The notes under the pieces: generated by a model
The model's input: the letters and a program-made list of their open reading frames with translations, nothing else
What the model was told of the DNA's origin: nothing
Databases searched by the model: none
Assembly (NCBI RefSeq): GCF_019710475.1
Contig: NZ_JAJFAX010000014.1
Location: forward strand, 1-64,000
Direction: 5' to 3'
DNA: 64,000 nucleotides
Source: Glycomyces sp. TRM65418
GTDB taxonomy: Bacteria; Actinomycetota; Actinomycetes; Mycobacteriales; Micromonosporaceae
Translations under genes and position numbers: made by a program
Part shown: positions 1 through 7,443 of the stretch, one piece after another
How positions within the stretch are numbered: the stretch's first letter is position 1
How the letters are laid out: each line of letters starts with the position of its first letter

Positions 1-1
1 A

Positions 2-532
2 TGGACCCAGACGATGAAGCCCGACTTGGACGCTCGTGCCGAAGCCGCCGAACAAGCCAAGCGCCTAGCAGCGATCAGGGCCGCCAAAGCGAAATGCCGA
101 GAACGATTCGCTCAGCAGCCGGAGGCCGAGGTTCCGGGACCTCAAAGCACTGAGACAACGGATCTCGCCATGGATCTGGGCGATCCACCATTCTTACCGT
201 GCCCGTTCCGGTGACGACTGGGACGGGGAACGGAAGGCACATCACCACGGCCCTCCAGCCCGAATCCCCATGGGGATCGGGCCCTCCGTCATGCCCGCTG
301 GCGGCAACAGCTAGAGCCGAGCGCCGGAAAGCCGACCGCCAACCGGCAGGGAACCAAACCCTTCTCGTCGCTGCCTGTTCGGACCGCGACCACCGCCACC
401 CCGGAAGCCGAAGAACCCACCAGGGCCGACCCCTACCTCGTTGCCGCCGCTCAGAAGACCGCAACCGAAAGCCACCCGGAAGCCGAGAACGAACCCCCGG
501 GAGTACAGGCCCCGTTGTCGCCGCCCGCCTGA
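2..532 (+). other. Possible gene tail or remnant of unknown function
   Basis: I do not recognise this stretch. One reading frame is open from the left edge to a TGA at 212-214 and, after that stop, open again to a TGA at 530-532. The first part is rich in Ala, Glu, Lys and Arg (AEAAEQAKRLAAIRAAKAK) and looks like a charged helix. The second is rich in Pro, Thr, Ala and Glu. Third codon positions are less GC-rich than in the core genes to the right, which would fit acquired DNA or decay. It may be the C-terminal end of a gene that begins outside the window, with a shorter remnant after the stop, or no gene at all. No ribosome binding site supports the internal ATG at 14. Confidence 0.2.
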
Positions 533-629
533 ACGGTGACCGTCCACCACCCGGCAAGCCGAACCGCCTCGCCCGCCGGCCAGATCGATTGACGTCCAGT
601 CCGACGCACCTGCCCGACGGAGCCGCGTG

Positions 630-1541
630 CTACTTGATGGCGCCCGCGGTGAGACCGGCCTGGATGTGGCGCTGGAAGACGACGTAGGCGACGAAGATCG
701 GCAGCATCGCCATCACGGTGCCCGCGAAGAGCGCGCCCGGGTCGCCTTCATAGCCTTGGCGCAGTGCGAGGTTCGCCAGGCCCTGGGAGATCATGGCGTC
801 CTCGGGGTTGCGGCTGAGGAGGACCAGCGGCAGCAGGAACTGGTTCCATTGTCCGATGATGTTGAAGATCGTGATGGCGATGAGGCCCGGCTTGGCCATC
901 GGCAGCATCACCTGGAAGAACAGCCGGTAGTGCCCGGCGCCGTCCACGACCGCCGCCTCGGCGACCCCGCTCGGGAGCGTTCGGAAGAACGCGGTCAGGA
1001 AGAAGACCGTGAACGGCAGCGAGTAGGCGATGTAGACGAGCACGAGCCCCGGGTAGGTGTTCAGCAGCGCCACGTTCTGCAGCGTCTTGAACAGCGGGAA
1101 CAGGGCCAGGAACACCGGGAACATCATGCCCGCGGCGAACCCGAAGTAGACGATGCGGTTGCCGAAGAACTCGTAGCGGGCCAGCACGTACGCCGCCATC
1201 GCGCCCAGCAGCATCGTCCCGGTGACGCTGAAGGCCATCACCTGGATGGTGTTGATGAAGTACCCGCCGATGTTCCCGGTGGTCCAGGCGTTCGCGTAGT
1301 TCTCCCACTGGAACGACTCGGGCAGGCCGAGCGGGTCGGTGGCGATCTCGCGGGTGGTCTTGAAGGAGGTCAGGACGATCCACGCCACCGGGATGATGAC
1401 CATGAGCCCCCACACCCACAGGAGGCCGTGCGAGAAGACGTTGAGGGCGTTGCCCTCGGTGTGCGGGGGACGCTTGGGCGCGGGGGCGGGGGCCTTCGGA
1501 CCGCTCTCGGCGGCAGGCTTGGCAGGAGTGTCGGTTGCCAT
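630..1541 (-). CDS. ngcG: NgcG-type sugar ABC transporter permease
   Basis: This is the inner-membrane permease (303 aa, MalG side of the family) of a carbohydrate importer. After a Pro/Ala/Lys-rich cytoplasmic N-terminus there are about six membrane segments. The cytoplasmic EAA loop that docks on the ATPase is visible (EAAVVDGAGHYRLFF then LP). ATG 1539-1541 is preceded by GAGGAG at good spacing, and the gap to ngcF is only 8 nt, so the two are translationally close. It is the last gene of rpiR-ngcE-ngcF-ngcG. The name rests mainly on its partner NgcE, the GlcNAc/chitobiose-binding protein. No ATPase gene is nearby; in actinomycetes such importers commonly share a MsiK-type ATPase encoded elsewhere. 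Confidence 0.85.
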   Translation of the reverse strand: MATDTPAKPAAESGPKAPAPAPKRPPHTEGNALNVFSHGLLWVWGLMVIIPVAWIVLTSFKTTREIATDPLGLPESFQWENYANAWTTGNIGGYFINTIQVMAFSVTGTMLLGAMAAYVLARYEFFGNRIVYFGFAAGMMFPVFLALFPLFKTLQNVALLNTYPGLVLVYIAYSLPFTVFFLTAFFRTLPSGVAEAAVVDGAGHYRLFFQVMLPMAKPGLIAITIFNIIGQWNQFLLPLVLLSRNPEDAMISQGLANLALRQGYEGDPGALFAGTVMAMLPIFVAYVVFQRHIQAGLTAGAIK

Positions 1542-1549
1542 GTCGCTCC

Positions 1550-2473
1550 TCAGAACTCGATCCGCTCGCGGCGGCCGAACCGCAGCGACACGACGGCCAG
1601 CGTCAGCGCGGCGAAGAACAGGACCACGCCGAGCGCCGACGCGAAGGCCTGCTCGCCGTGGTTGAACGCGTACTTCCAGATGACGCCGCCGACCACTTCG
1701 CTCGCCGCGTCGGGCCCGCCGCGTTCGGGAGTCATCATGTAGATCAGGACGAACACGTCCAAGGCGATGATGGAGAGGTAGATCCAGGCGGTCTGGACCG
1801 AGTCCCACAAGAGCGGCAGCGTGATCTTGAAGAACATCTGGATCCGCCCGGAGCCGTCGATGATCGCCGCCTCGTAGAGGTCCCGCGGGATCGAGGCCAT
1901 CGCCGAGGAGAAGAACACCATGTAGAAGCCGACGGCGCTCCAGACGAGGACGGCGATGACCGCCGCGAGCACGAAGCGTTTGTCGGACAGGAACCCGTTG
2001 ACCGGGGCCGGGAGTCCGACCGCGGTGAGCGCCCCGGTGATGAGCCCGCCGAAGTTCTCGGGGGCGTACACCTGCTTCCACAGGATGCCGACGATCGCGA
2101 CCGAGAGGACCTGCGGGAAGAAGTAGACGACCTTGTGGAAGCGGGCGCCGCGCACGCCTTCGATGCGGCCCTGGCGCATCCGCCCGCCGAGGTTGAGCAT
2201 GAACGCGAAGAACAGACCGAGCGCGATCGTCACGACCGGCAGCACCACGAGGATGATCCCGGTGTGCCGCAGGGCGGGCAGGACGAGGCGCTCGTCCTTG
2301 AACAGGTTGACGTAGTTGTCGAAGCCGATGTAGTTGAACGAGTTGCTCGATCCCGACCAGTCCGTGAGGGAGATCTGGAAGGCCTGGGCGAACGGCAGCA
2401 CCACCAGCCAGGTGTAGAGCCCCACCGGCAGCGCCAGGAAACTCAGGACGAACGGGTACCTGCCGTGCTTCAC
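1550..2473 (-). CDS. ngcF: NgcF-type sugar ABC transporter permease
   Basis: This is the MalF/UgpA-side permease (307 aa) of the same importer. Six hydrophobic segments are visible, starting directly after a short basic N-terminus (KHGRYPF). The EAA loop reads EAAIIDGSGRIQMFF. I place the start at GTG 2471-2473 because GGAGG lies nine bases upstream and the hydrophobic segment follows at once; the open frame continues upstream only through ngcE in another frame. It should pair with NgcG to form the translocation pore for GlcNAc or chitobiose delivered by NgcE. It is co-transcribed on the minus strand, 32 bp after the ngcE stop. Confidence 0.85.
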   Translation of the reverse strand: MKHGRYPFVLSFLALPVGLYTWLVVLPFAQAFQISLTDWSGSSNSFNYIGFDNYVNLFKDERLVLPALRHTGIILVVLPVVTIALGLFFAFMLNLGGRMRQGRIEGVRGARFHKVVYFFPQVLSVAIVGILWKQVYAPENFGGLITGALTAVGLPAPVNGFLSDKRFVLAAVIAVLVWSAVGFYMVFFSSAMASIPRDLYEAAIIDGSGRIQMFFKITLPLLWDSVQTAWIYLSIIALDVFVLIYMMTPERGGPDAASEVVGGVIWKYAFNHGEQAFASALGVVLFFAALTLAVVSLRFGRRERIEF

Positions 2474-2505
2474 AGCCCAGGCCCTCCTCTCTCTCGGTTG
2501 AGCGG

Positions 2506-3912
2506 CTAGTCCTCGTGCCGGAACTTCTCGATGGTGTCGTCCGCGGCGGTCTCGTCGGCCGCCGTCTGCATCCGGTCGATGAACTCCTCGGGCGTGGCGT
2601 CGCCGGACAGGAGCGCACCGAGCGCGGGCCGGACCTCCTCGTTCATCTTCGTGTACCAGAAGCGGAACCGCGGCTGGAAGAGGTCGTCCGGGTTGGACAC
2701 GAGCGCGTCGGTCATCTTCGCGGCGGGGTTGTCGAGCTCGACGCCCTTCACCACGGTGGCCGCCTGGACGGTGTCGCCGAAGACCTGCGCGCCCTCTTGG
2801 GAGAGCATGATCCGCAGGTACTCGTAGGCGCCCGCGAGGTTCGAGGCGTTCTTGGGGATGACGAACGGCTCCTCGCCGCCGGCGCTGATGAGGCCGGGCT
2901 GGACCGAGCCCTCCAGGTAGGGCACGCCGATCGGGGCGTACTCGAAGTCGTCGGGGGCGATGCCCTTCTGCTCGTTCGGGAGCCACGAGCCGCACGGCAG
3001 GAACGCCGCTCGGCGCTCGTTGAAGGCCGTCTGCGACTGGATGTGGTCGATGCCGGGCGTGCCCTCGAGGATGTACCCGGCGGTGTGGAGGCCGGCCAGC
3101 GCCTCGGCGGCCTTCACGACCGACTCGTGGCGCCACGCGTCGGGTTCGAGGTGGTCGATGGCCTTGACGACGTCGACGCCGCCGTGGCGGCCCGCGAGGA
3201 TGAGGAACAGGTCGTAGAGGTACACCGGGTGCTGGCCGGCGTAGGTCCACGGCGCGATGCCCTCGGCCTGGATGGTCGGGCACAGGGCCAGCATCTCCTC
3301 CCAGGTCTCGGGCGGCGTCCAGCCCTTGTCGCGGAAGAGCTTCGCGTCGTACCAGACCGTCCACGCCGAGAACACGTAGTTGAGGGCGTAGACCTTGCCG
3401 TTGAAGGTGCCCATGGAGAGGACGCCGTCGCGCAGGGTGTCGCGGACGGTCACCTCCGGGTCGTCGTAGGAGGGCGCGTCCAGGAGCGGGGTGAGCTCGG
3501 CGAGCTCGCCGTCGCTGACGAGCGAGTCCATCGGGATCTGCTGGGCCCCGGAGTTGTCGAGGACGTCGCAGGGCTTGCCTTCGGCGAAGCGCGGCTGCTG
3601 GGTCTCGGCGATCGCCTGGGTGGCGAGGTGCTCGATCTCGGCGTCCGGGAAGGAGCGGTTGTAGATCTCCTGGTGGGCGAGGGCGTACTCGTTGCCGAAG
3701 CCGCCGTCGAAGATGACGACGTCCAGGGGCGCCGAACCGTCGACCTCGAAGGGGTTCTCGGCGTCGCCGCCGACGGTGACCTCTTCGGCGTCGTCGTCGC
3801 CGCCGCTGGTGGCGCAGGCCCCCAGCGAGGTCGCCGCGAGTCCGGCTGCGGTGGCGCCGAACAGGTTGCGTCGGGTGAAGATCGGGTGTCGATCTGCGGT
3901 TGGGTTCGTCAT
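2506..3912 (-). CDS. ngcE: NgcE-type N-acetylglucosamine/diacetylchitobiose-binding lipoprotein
   Basis: This is the extracellular solute-binding protein (468 aa) that captures substrate for NgcFG. The N-terminus has a twin-arginine pair (RR at 14-15), a hydrophobic stretch and a lipobox LGAC with the lipidated Cys at 33, so it is probably Tat-exported and membrane-anchored. The body follows the pattern I remember for Streptomyces NgcE: PLDVVIFDGGFG near the start, DNSGAQQ, LTPLLDAPS, WTYAG, and YILEGTPG followed by HIQSQTAF. This is the basis for the GlcNAc/chitobiose assignment. I chose ATG 3910-3912 over an upstream ATG because AAGGAG sits six bases before it and the Tat motif then falls at a normal distance. 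A plain sugar specificity different from GlcNAc cannot be excluded. Confidence 0.85.
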   Translation of the reverse strand: MTNPTADRHPIFTRRNLFGATAAGLAATSLGACATSGGDDDAEEVTVGGDAENPFEVDGSAPLDVVIFDGGFGNEYALAHQEIYNRSFPDAEIEHLATQAIAETQQPRFAEGKPCDVLDNSGAQQIPMDSLVSDGELAELTPLLDAPSYDDPEVTVRDTLRDGVLSMGTFNGKVYALNYVFSAWTVWYDAKLFRDKGWTPPETWEEMLALCPTIQAEGIAPWTYAGQHPVYLYDLFLILAGRHGGVDVVKAIDHLEPDAWRHESVVKAAEALAGLHTAGYILEGTPGIDHIQSQTAFNERRAAFLPCGSWLPNEQKGIAPDDFEYAPIGVPYLEGSVQPGLISAGGEEPFVIPKNASNLAGAYEYLRIMLSQEGAQVFGDTVQAATVVKGVELDNPAAKMTDALVSNPDDLFQPRFRFWYTKMNEEVRPALGALLSGDATPEEFIDRMQTAADETAADDTIEKFRHED

Positions 3913-3971
3913 GGGTCGCTCCTTCAAGGGGTAGCAGATTGGGCAGGACCGCACTGGTGACGGTGAGCGGG

Positions 3972-4937
3972 TCAGCTCGATCCGTTTCGGGGTTGGGGGG
4001 TCGGCCGGTGGCCGGCGACGGCCTGGGCGCGCGATTCCAGGGCGTCGCGGGCTTCGGGGAAGCGCCGCTGGGCGACGGCGATGTGGACGAGGTCGGCGAC
4101 CAGGAGCTGAGAGTGCCTGCCGGCCAGCAGATCCGCGCGGTTGCCGGTGCGGGTGGCGGCCGAGACGAGGCAGTGGTCGACGATCTCGGCGATGGGCGAG
4201 TCGGCGACGCCGGTGATCGCGACGGTGAGGGCGCCGCGGCTCCCCGCCTCGGTGAGCATCTCGACGACCTCCGCGGTGGTGCCCGAGAGGGAGGCGGCGA
4301 TGGCGACGTCGCCTTCGCCGAGGAGGGCGGCGCTGGCGAGCGCGTCGTGGACCTCGGTCCAGGCCCAGGCGGCGATGCCGGTGCGGTAGAAGCCCATGTG
4401 GAGTTCGCGGGCGACGATGGCGCTGGAGCCGACGCCGTAGACGTCGACGCGGCGGGCCTCGGAGACGCGGGCGGCGACCTGCTCGACGGCGTCGAGGTCG
4501 AGGGTGTCGACGGTGTCGCGGAGCATGGCCGCGTCGATGGTGATGAGCTGCTTGAGGACCCGGTCGAGGGGGTCGGAGTGGGCGATCTCGCGGCCGATGT
4601 TGACGTCCCAGCCGGTCTCGCGGCGGGCGGAGGCACGACCGGTTTCAGTGGCGATTGCAACCCTGAGGGCTGCGTAACCGTCATATCCAAGATGACGGCA
4701 GAATCGTGTGATGGTTCCTGGGGAGGTACCGGAGAGTTCGGCGAGGTCCATGATCGTGGCCCGCGCCGCCGCTTCGGGGTCGACGAGCACTTGGTCGGCC
4801 ACTTTCGACATGGCTTCGGAGAGTTCGCTCGCGCCCATGCGGATGCGTTCGAGCACGCCGGCTTTGGCGGGCGCGTTGGCCGCGTCGGTCGGTCTCGGCG
4901 ACGACTGCGCGCCGAGAACGGGGCGGGTGCGGTCCAT
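3972..4937 (-). CDS. RpiR/MurR-family transcriptional regulator of the ngc operon
   Basis: A 321-aa regulator with the two-domain RpiR plan: an N-terminal helix-turn-helix (about residues 60-95, LAELSGTSPGTITRFCRHLG) and a C-terminal SIS sugar-phosphate binding domain (VDVYGVGSSAIVAREL, then SLSGTTAEVVEML). RpiR proteins sense phosphosugars, so the likely ligand is GlcNAc-6P or a MurNAc phosphate. This is unlike Streptomyces, where the GntR-type DasR controls GlcNAc uptake. It heads the minus-strand unit with ngcEFG (59 bp to ngcE) and is divergent from the sugar kinase at 5074. The 136-bp spacer carries two overlapping inverted repeats that overlap its -35 element, which suggests autoregulation. 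Confidence 0.85.
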   Translation of the reverse strand: MDRTRPVLGAQSSPRPTDAANAPAKAGVLERIRMGASELSEAMSKVADQVLVDPEAAARATIMDLAELSGTSPGTITRFCRHLGYDGYAALRVAIATETGRASARRETGWDVNIGREIAHSDPLDRVLKQLITIDAAMLRDTVDTLDLDAVEQVAARVSEARRVDVYGVGSSAIVARELHMGFYRTGIAAWAWTEVHDALASAALLGEGDVAIAASLSGTTAEVVEMLTEAGSRGALTVAITGVADSPIAEIVDHCLVSAATRTGNRADLLAGRHSQLLVADLVHIAVAQRRFPEARDALESRAQAVAGHRPTPQPRNGSS

Positions 4938-4968
4938 GGGCGACCCCTTCGGGAGGTGGATGCAAGAA

Positions 4969-5007
4969 AAACTATTACCTATGACACACTCATGTCAAGT
5001 TCATGAG
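4969..5007 (-). promoter_or_regulatory. Promoter of rpiR-ngcEFG with overlapping palindromes (operator candidate)
   Basis: On the minus strand TTGACA (4993-4998) and TAGTTT (4969-4974) are separated by 18 bp, a good vegetative promoter. Two perfect inverted repeats overlap it: TGACA-N6-TGTCA at 4982-4997 and CTCATG-N7-CATGAG at 4989-5007. They cover the -35 box of the regulator and lie between the divergent start codons, so they are the best candidates for the RpiR binding site. Which of the two is bound cannot be told from sequence. Confidence 0.55.
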
Positions 5008-5073
5008 AATTTTTTTTACTGGTTCGCAGCAAGGACGGATACTGCCGGTAACGCAAGGAGCGGGGACCCCCAC

Positions 5074-6027
5074 ATGCACGCAAGACTCGCCGTCGGCCTC
5101 GATGCCGGCGGGACCAGCAGCCGCGCCGTCCTCATCGATGAGAGCGGCGCGGTGCTCGGGACCGGAGCGTCCGGCCCGGCCAATCCGGTCGGCGGTGATC
5201 GGGAGATCGCACTGTCCAATATGGCTTTGGCGTTCCAACGGGCCCTCGGCGGCATCGACCCGACGGAGATCGACGCGGTCTGCGTCGGCACGGCGGGAGC
5301 GCTGTCGCTGACCGAGGAAGTGCGCGAGGTGTCGGCGGACCTCAAGCGGCGCTTCGCGACCGACTGCGAGGTCCAGGTCGTCTCGGACGCGGTGATCGCG
5401 TTCGCGGCCGGGTCGTCGGCGCCCGACGGGACCGTCGTGGTCTCGGGCACCGGCGCGGTGGCGTTCGCGGTCCGCGACCGGACCCCGGCGCTGCGCTCGG
5501 ACGGTTACGGGTGGCTCTTCGGCGACGCGGGCTCGGGCTTCTGGCTCGGGCGCGAGGCCGTGCGGGCGGCGCTGCGGCACATCGACGGCAACGGCCCGGG
5601 CGGGCGGCTCGTGGAGGCCATCGTCACGGCGATCGCGCCGGAGCACCGGCGTTCAGGGGCGATCGTGGCGAAGTGCATGGCGGATCCGCCGGTGCGGCTC
5701 GCGCGCTTCGCGGCGCTGGTGTGCGAGGCCGCGGACGGCGGCGACCCGGTGGCCGAGTCGATCGTGGCGAGGGCCGTCGGCCATCTGGCGGAATCGGTGT
5801 CGTACGTGGTGGACCGGGAGCTGCCGATCGTGATGGCAGGGAGCCTGCTGACGAGGCCGACGCCGATCGCCGCGCTGCTGCAGGAGCGGTTCCGCCTGGT
5901 GTACCCGAAGGCCGGCATCAGCAAGGCCACCGACCCTGCGATCGGTGCGGCCTGGATGGCCGCCAGCGCCTTCGTGACCGACCAAGAGGCGAAGGCTCGG
6001 CTCCACCGCCAGCTCGCCTGGCGTTGA
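5074..6027 (+). CDS. BadF/BadG-family N-acetylglucosamine/N-acetylmuramic acid kinase
   Basis: A 317-aa cytoplasmic kinase of the ASKHA fold. The phosphate-binding loop VGLDAGGTSSRAVL is at residues 6-19. A second glycine-rich motif VVSGTGAVAF and the GDAGSGFWLG segment typical of eukaryotic-like GlcNAc kinases follow. The family includes human NAGK and the clostridial MurK, which phosphorylates both GlcNAc and MurNAc. Beside an Ngc importer and murQ, either or both activities fit, giving GlcNAc-6P and MurNAc-6P. ATG 5074 follows AAGGAG at a rather long distance (13 nt). It is transcribed away from the rpiR-ngc unit and is followed by a strong hairpin at 6061-6091. Confidence 0.8.
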   Translation: MHARLAVGLDAGGTSSRAVLIDESGAVLGTGASGPANPVGGDREIALSNMALAFQRALGGIDPTEIDAVCVGTAGALSLTEEVREVSADLKRRFATDCEVQVVSDAVIAFAAGSSAPDGTVVVSGTGAVAFAVRDRTPALRSDGYGWLFGDAGSGFWLGREAVRAALRHIDGNGPGGRLVEAIVTAIAPEHRRSGAIVAKCMADPPVRLARFAALVCEAADGGDPVAESIVARAVGHLAESVSYVVDRELPIVMAGSLLTRPTPIAALLQERFRLVYPKAGISKATDPAIGAAWMAASAFVTDQEAKARLHRQLAWR

Positions 6028-6060
6028 ACCGGACGCGGGACTAACGAGACGCACAGCATG

Positions 6061-6091
6061 ACGGCACGGGCGCCGAAAGCGCCCGTGCCGT
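6061..6091 (+). terminator. Terminator after the sugar kinase
   Basis: A perfect 13-bp stem (6061-6073 with 6079-6091) with a CGAAA loop is followed by TTCGTT. It lies 33 bp after the kinase stop codon. Confidence 0.7.
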
Positions 6092-6096
6092 TTCGT

Positions 6097-6400
6097 TCGC
6101 CGTGCCTGCGGGATTCGCTTGTACCGGAGGCTCGGCGAATCGCCTTCGCGTCTTCCCTGGCCCGAGCGCCGCTGCTGCTGCCGCGCCGAGGCGATTCGGC
6201 TCTTCGACGCAAGTCGGTGCCGCCTCCACCGGGCACGCTCGAACCGAGGGCCGCACGAATCGCCCGCACACCTCTGCCGAGCCCAGGCACGCCGCCGCTC
6301 CCTCGCCGAAACGCGACCGGCGGCCTCGCCGCAGATCAGCGCCGCCTCCACCGGGCACGCTGGAACCGCGGGCGCCGCTCGGCTCCGGACCGCTTCAGCG
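6097..6400. repeat. Degenerate tandem repeat, period about 122 bp
   Basis: The 387-bp spacer between the kinase and murQ has no credible gene but is internally repetitive. The 21-bp string at 6219-6239 recurs exactly at 6341-6361 and continues with GAACCG after one mismatch, a 122-bp period. GAATCGCC blocks near 6137 and 6256 are in register with it, so roughly two and a half diverged units can be traced. Short open frames here differ only by this repeat and show no ribosome binding sites. Confidence 0.55.
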
Positions 6401-6414
6401 TGCCCGCCGTCCGC

Positions 6415-7341
6415 TCACACCTGCAATGCGGCCGCCAGGCGGCCTTCCGCCTGCTCCAGGCGCTTCCCCGCTTCAGTCGCGTCCACGCCCAGCTCGATCA
6501 TGACCACCGCGGTCTTCACGTGGTTGCCCGACGCGGTCAGCGCCGCCTCGGCCTCCTCCGCGTCCGCGCCGGTGATCTCGCGGATCATCCGCACCGCCCG
6601 CGCGGCCAGCTTCGAGTTCGCGACCCGCATGTCGACCATGTAGTTCCGGTAGATCTTGCCCAGGCGCACCATGCTGATCGTCGAGATCATGTTGAGCACG
6701 AACTTCTGCGCCGTCCCCGACTTCAACCGCGTCGAGCCGGCCACCACCTCGGGCCCCACCTCGACCTCGATGCGGTGCTCGGCCGCCTCCGAGAGCAGCG
6801 TCCCGGTGTTGCAGGAGAGTCCGACCGTGAGCGCCCCGCGCCGCCGGGCCTCTTTGACCGCCGCGACCACGAACGGCGTCCGCCCGCTCGCCGCGAGCCC
6901 GACCACCGCGTCGTCCGGCCCGATCCCGTCGGCGGCGATCGCCGCGATGCCGGCCGCCGCGTCGTCCTCGGTGCCTTCCACGGCGCCGCCCTCGGCCGCC
7001 TTGCCGCCCGCCAGAATGGCCTTCACCAGCTCCGGGTCCGTGGAGAACGTCGGCGGGCATTCGGCCGCGTCCATCACCGCCATCCGCCCGGCGGTGCCGG
7101 CCCCCACGTACCGCAGGCGCCCGCCCCGCGCGAGGCGCTCGGCCACGGCGTCGATCGCGGCGGCGACCTGCGGGAGCACCGCGGCGACCGCGGTCGGGAC
7201 GCTCGCGTCCGCGTCGTTCATGGTGCGCGCCAGGTCCAGGGTCGAGAGGGTCTCGATGCCCGCGTAACGGGGGTCGGCCTGCTCGGTCGCCAGCGTTGCC
7301 AAATGGGTGCGCGCCTCCAGGCGCTCGGTCGTCTCACTCAC
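6415..7341 (-). CDS. murQ: N-acetylmuramic acid 6-phosphate etherase MurQ
   Basis: MurQ (308 aa) cleaves the lactyl ether of MurNAc-6P to give GlcNAc-6P and D-lactate, the key step of cell-wall sugar recycling. The family pattern runs from a start rich in Glu and Thr through the SIS-fold segments RYVGAGTAGRMAVMDAAE and VGLAASGRTPFVVAAV to GSTRLKSGTAQKFVLNMIS, which together are diagnostic. Length is normal. The start is GTG 7339-7341. There is no ribosome binding site, but TACGCT (minus strand, 7349-7354) ends eight bases before the GTG, so the mRNA is probably leaderless. The gene is divergent from a second RpiR regulator with a palindrome between them. Confidence 0.95.
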   Translation of the reverse strand: MSETTERLEARTHLATLATEQADPRYAGIETLSTLDLARTMNDADASVPTAVAAVLPQVAAAIDAVAERLARGGRLRYVGAGTAGRMAVMDAAECPPTFSTDPELVKAILAGGKAAEGGAVEGTEDDAAAGIAAIAADGIGPDDAVVGLAASGRTPFVVAAVKEARRRGALTVGLSCNTGTLLSEAAEHRIEVEVGPEVVAGSTRLKSGTAQKFVLNMISTISMVRLGKIYRNYMVDMRVANSKLAARAVRMIREITGADAEEAEAALTASGNHVKTAVVMIELGVDATEAGKRLEQAEGRLAAALQV

Positions 7342-7359
7342 AGTTGCGAGCGTAGCGCA

Positions 7360-7376
7360 ATGAAGTAAAATTTCAT
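7360..7376. promoter_or_regulatory. RpiR/MurR operator candidate between murQ and its regulator
   Basis: ATGAA-N7-TTCAT is a perfect 17-bp inverted repeat with an A/T-rich centre in very GC-rich DNA. Its form, TGAA...TTCA around an A/T core, is that of known RpiR-family operators. It lies just upstream of the murQ -10 box (7349-7354) and would block RNA polymerase there. Confidence 0.65.
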
Positions 7377-7431
7377 CGCCTCGGGAGTGCTTGAAGAATC
7401 ACGCCGTACCGTGCACGGGCCGTGACGGGTG

Positions 7432-7437
7432 TACCGT
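7432..7437 (+). promoter_or_regulatory. Extended -10 element for a leaderless rpiR2 mRNA
   Basis: TACCGT preceded by TG ends seven bases before the A of ATG 7444, which puts the expected transcription start on the start codon. No ribosome binding site precedes that ATG and no clear -35 box is visible. Confidence 0.4.
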
Positions 7438-7443
7438 GTCGTC

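Noticed and set aside
1550-4690. 1046-codon minus-strand frame running through ngcF, ngcE and the regulator
   Set aside because: Only its last 307 codons are a gene (ngcF). The remainder is out of frame with ngcE and rpiR and reads as Arg/Pro-rich noise.
6041-6358. Small minus-strand gene in the kinase-murQ spacer
   Set aside because: Its apparent sequence similarity to a neighbouring frame comes from the 122-bp DNA repeat, and it has no ribosome binding site.
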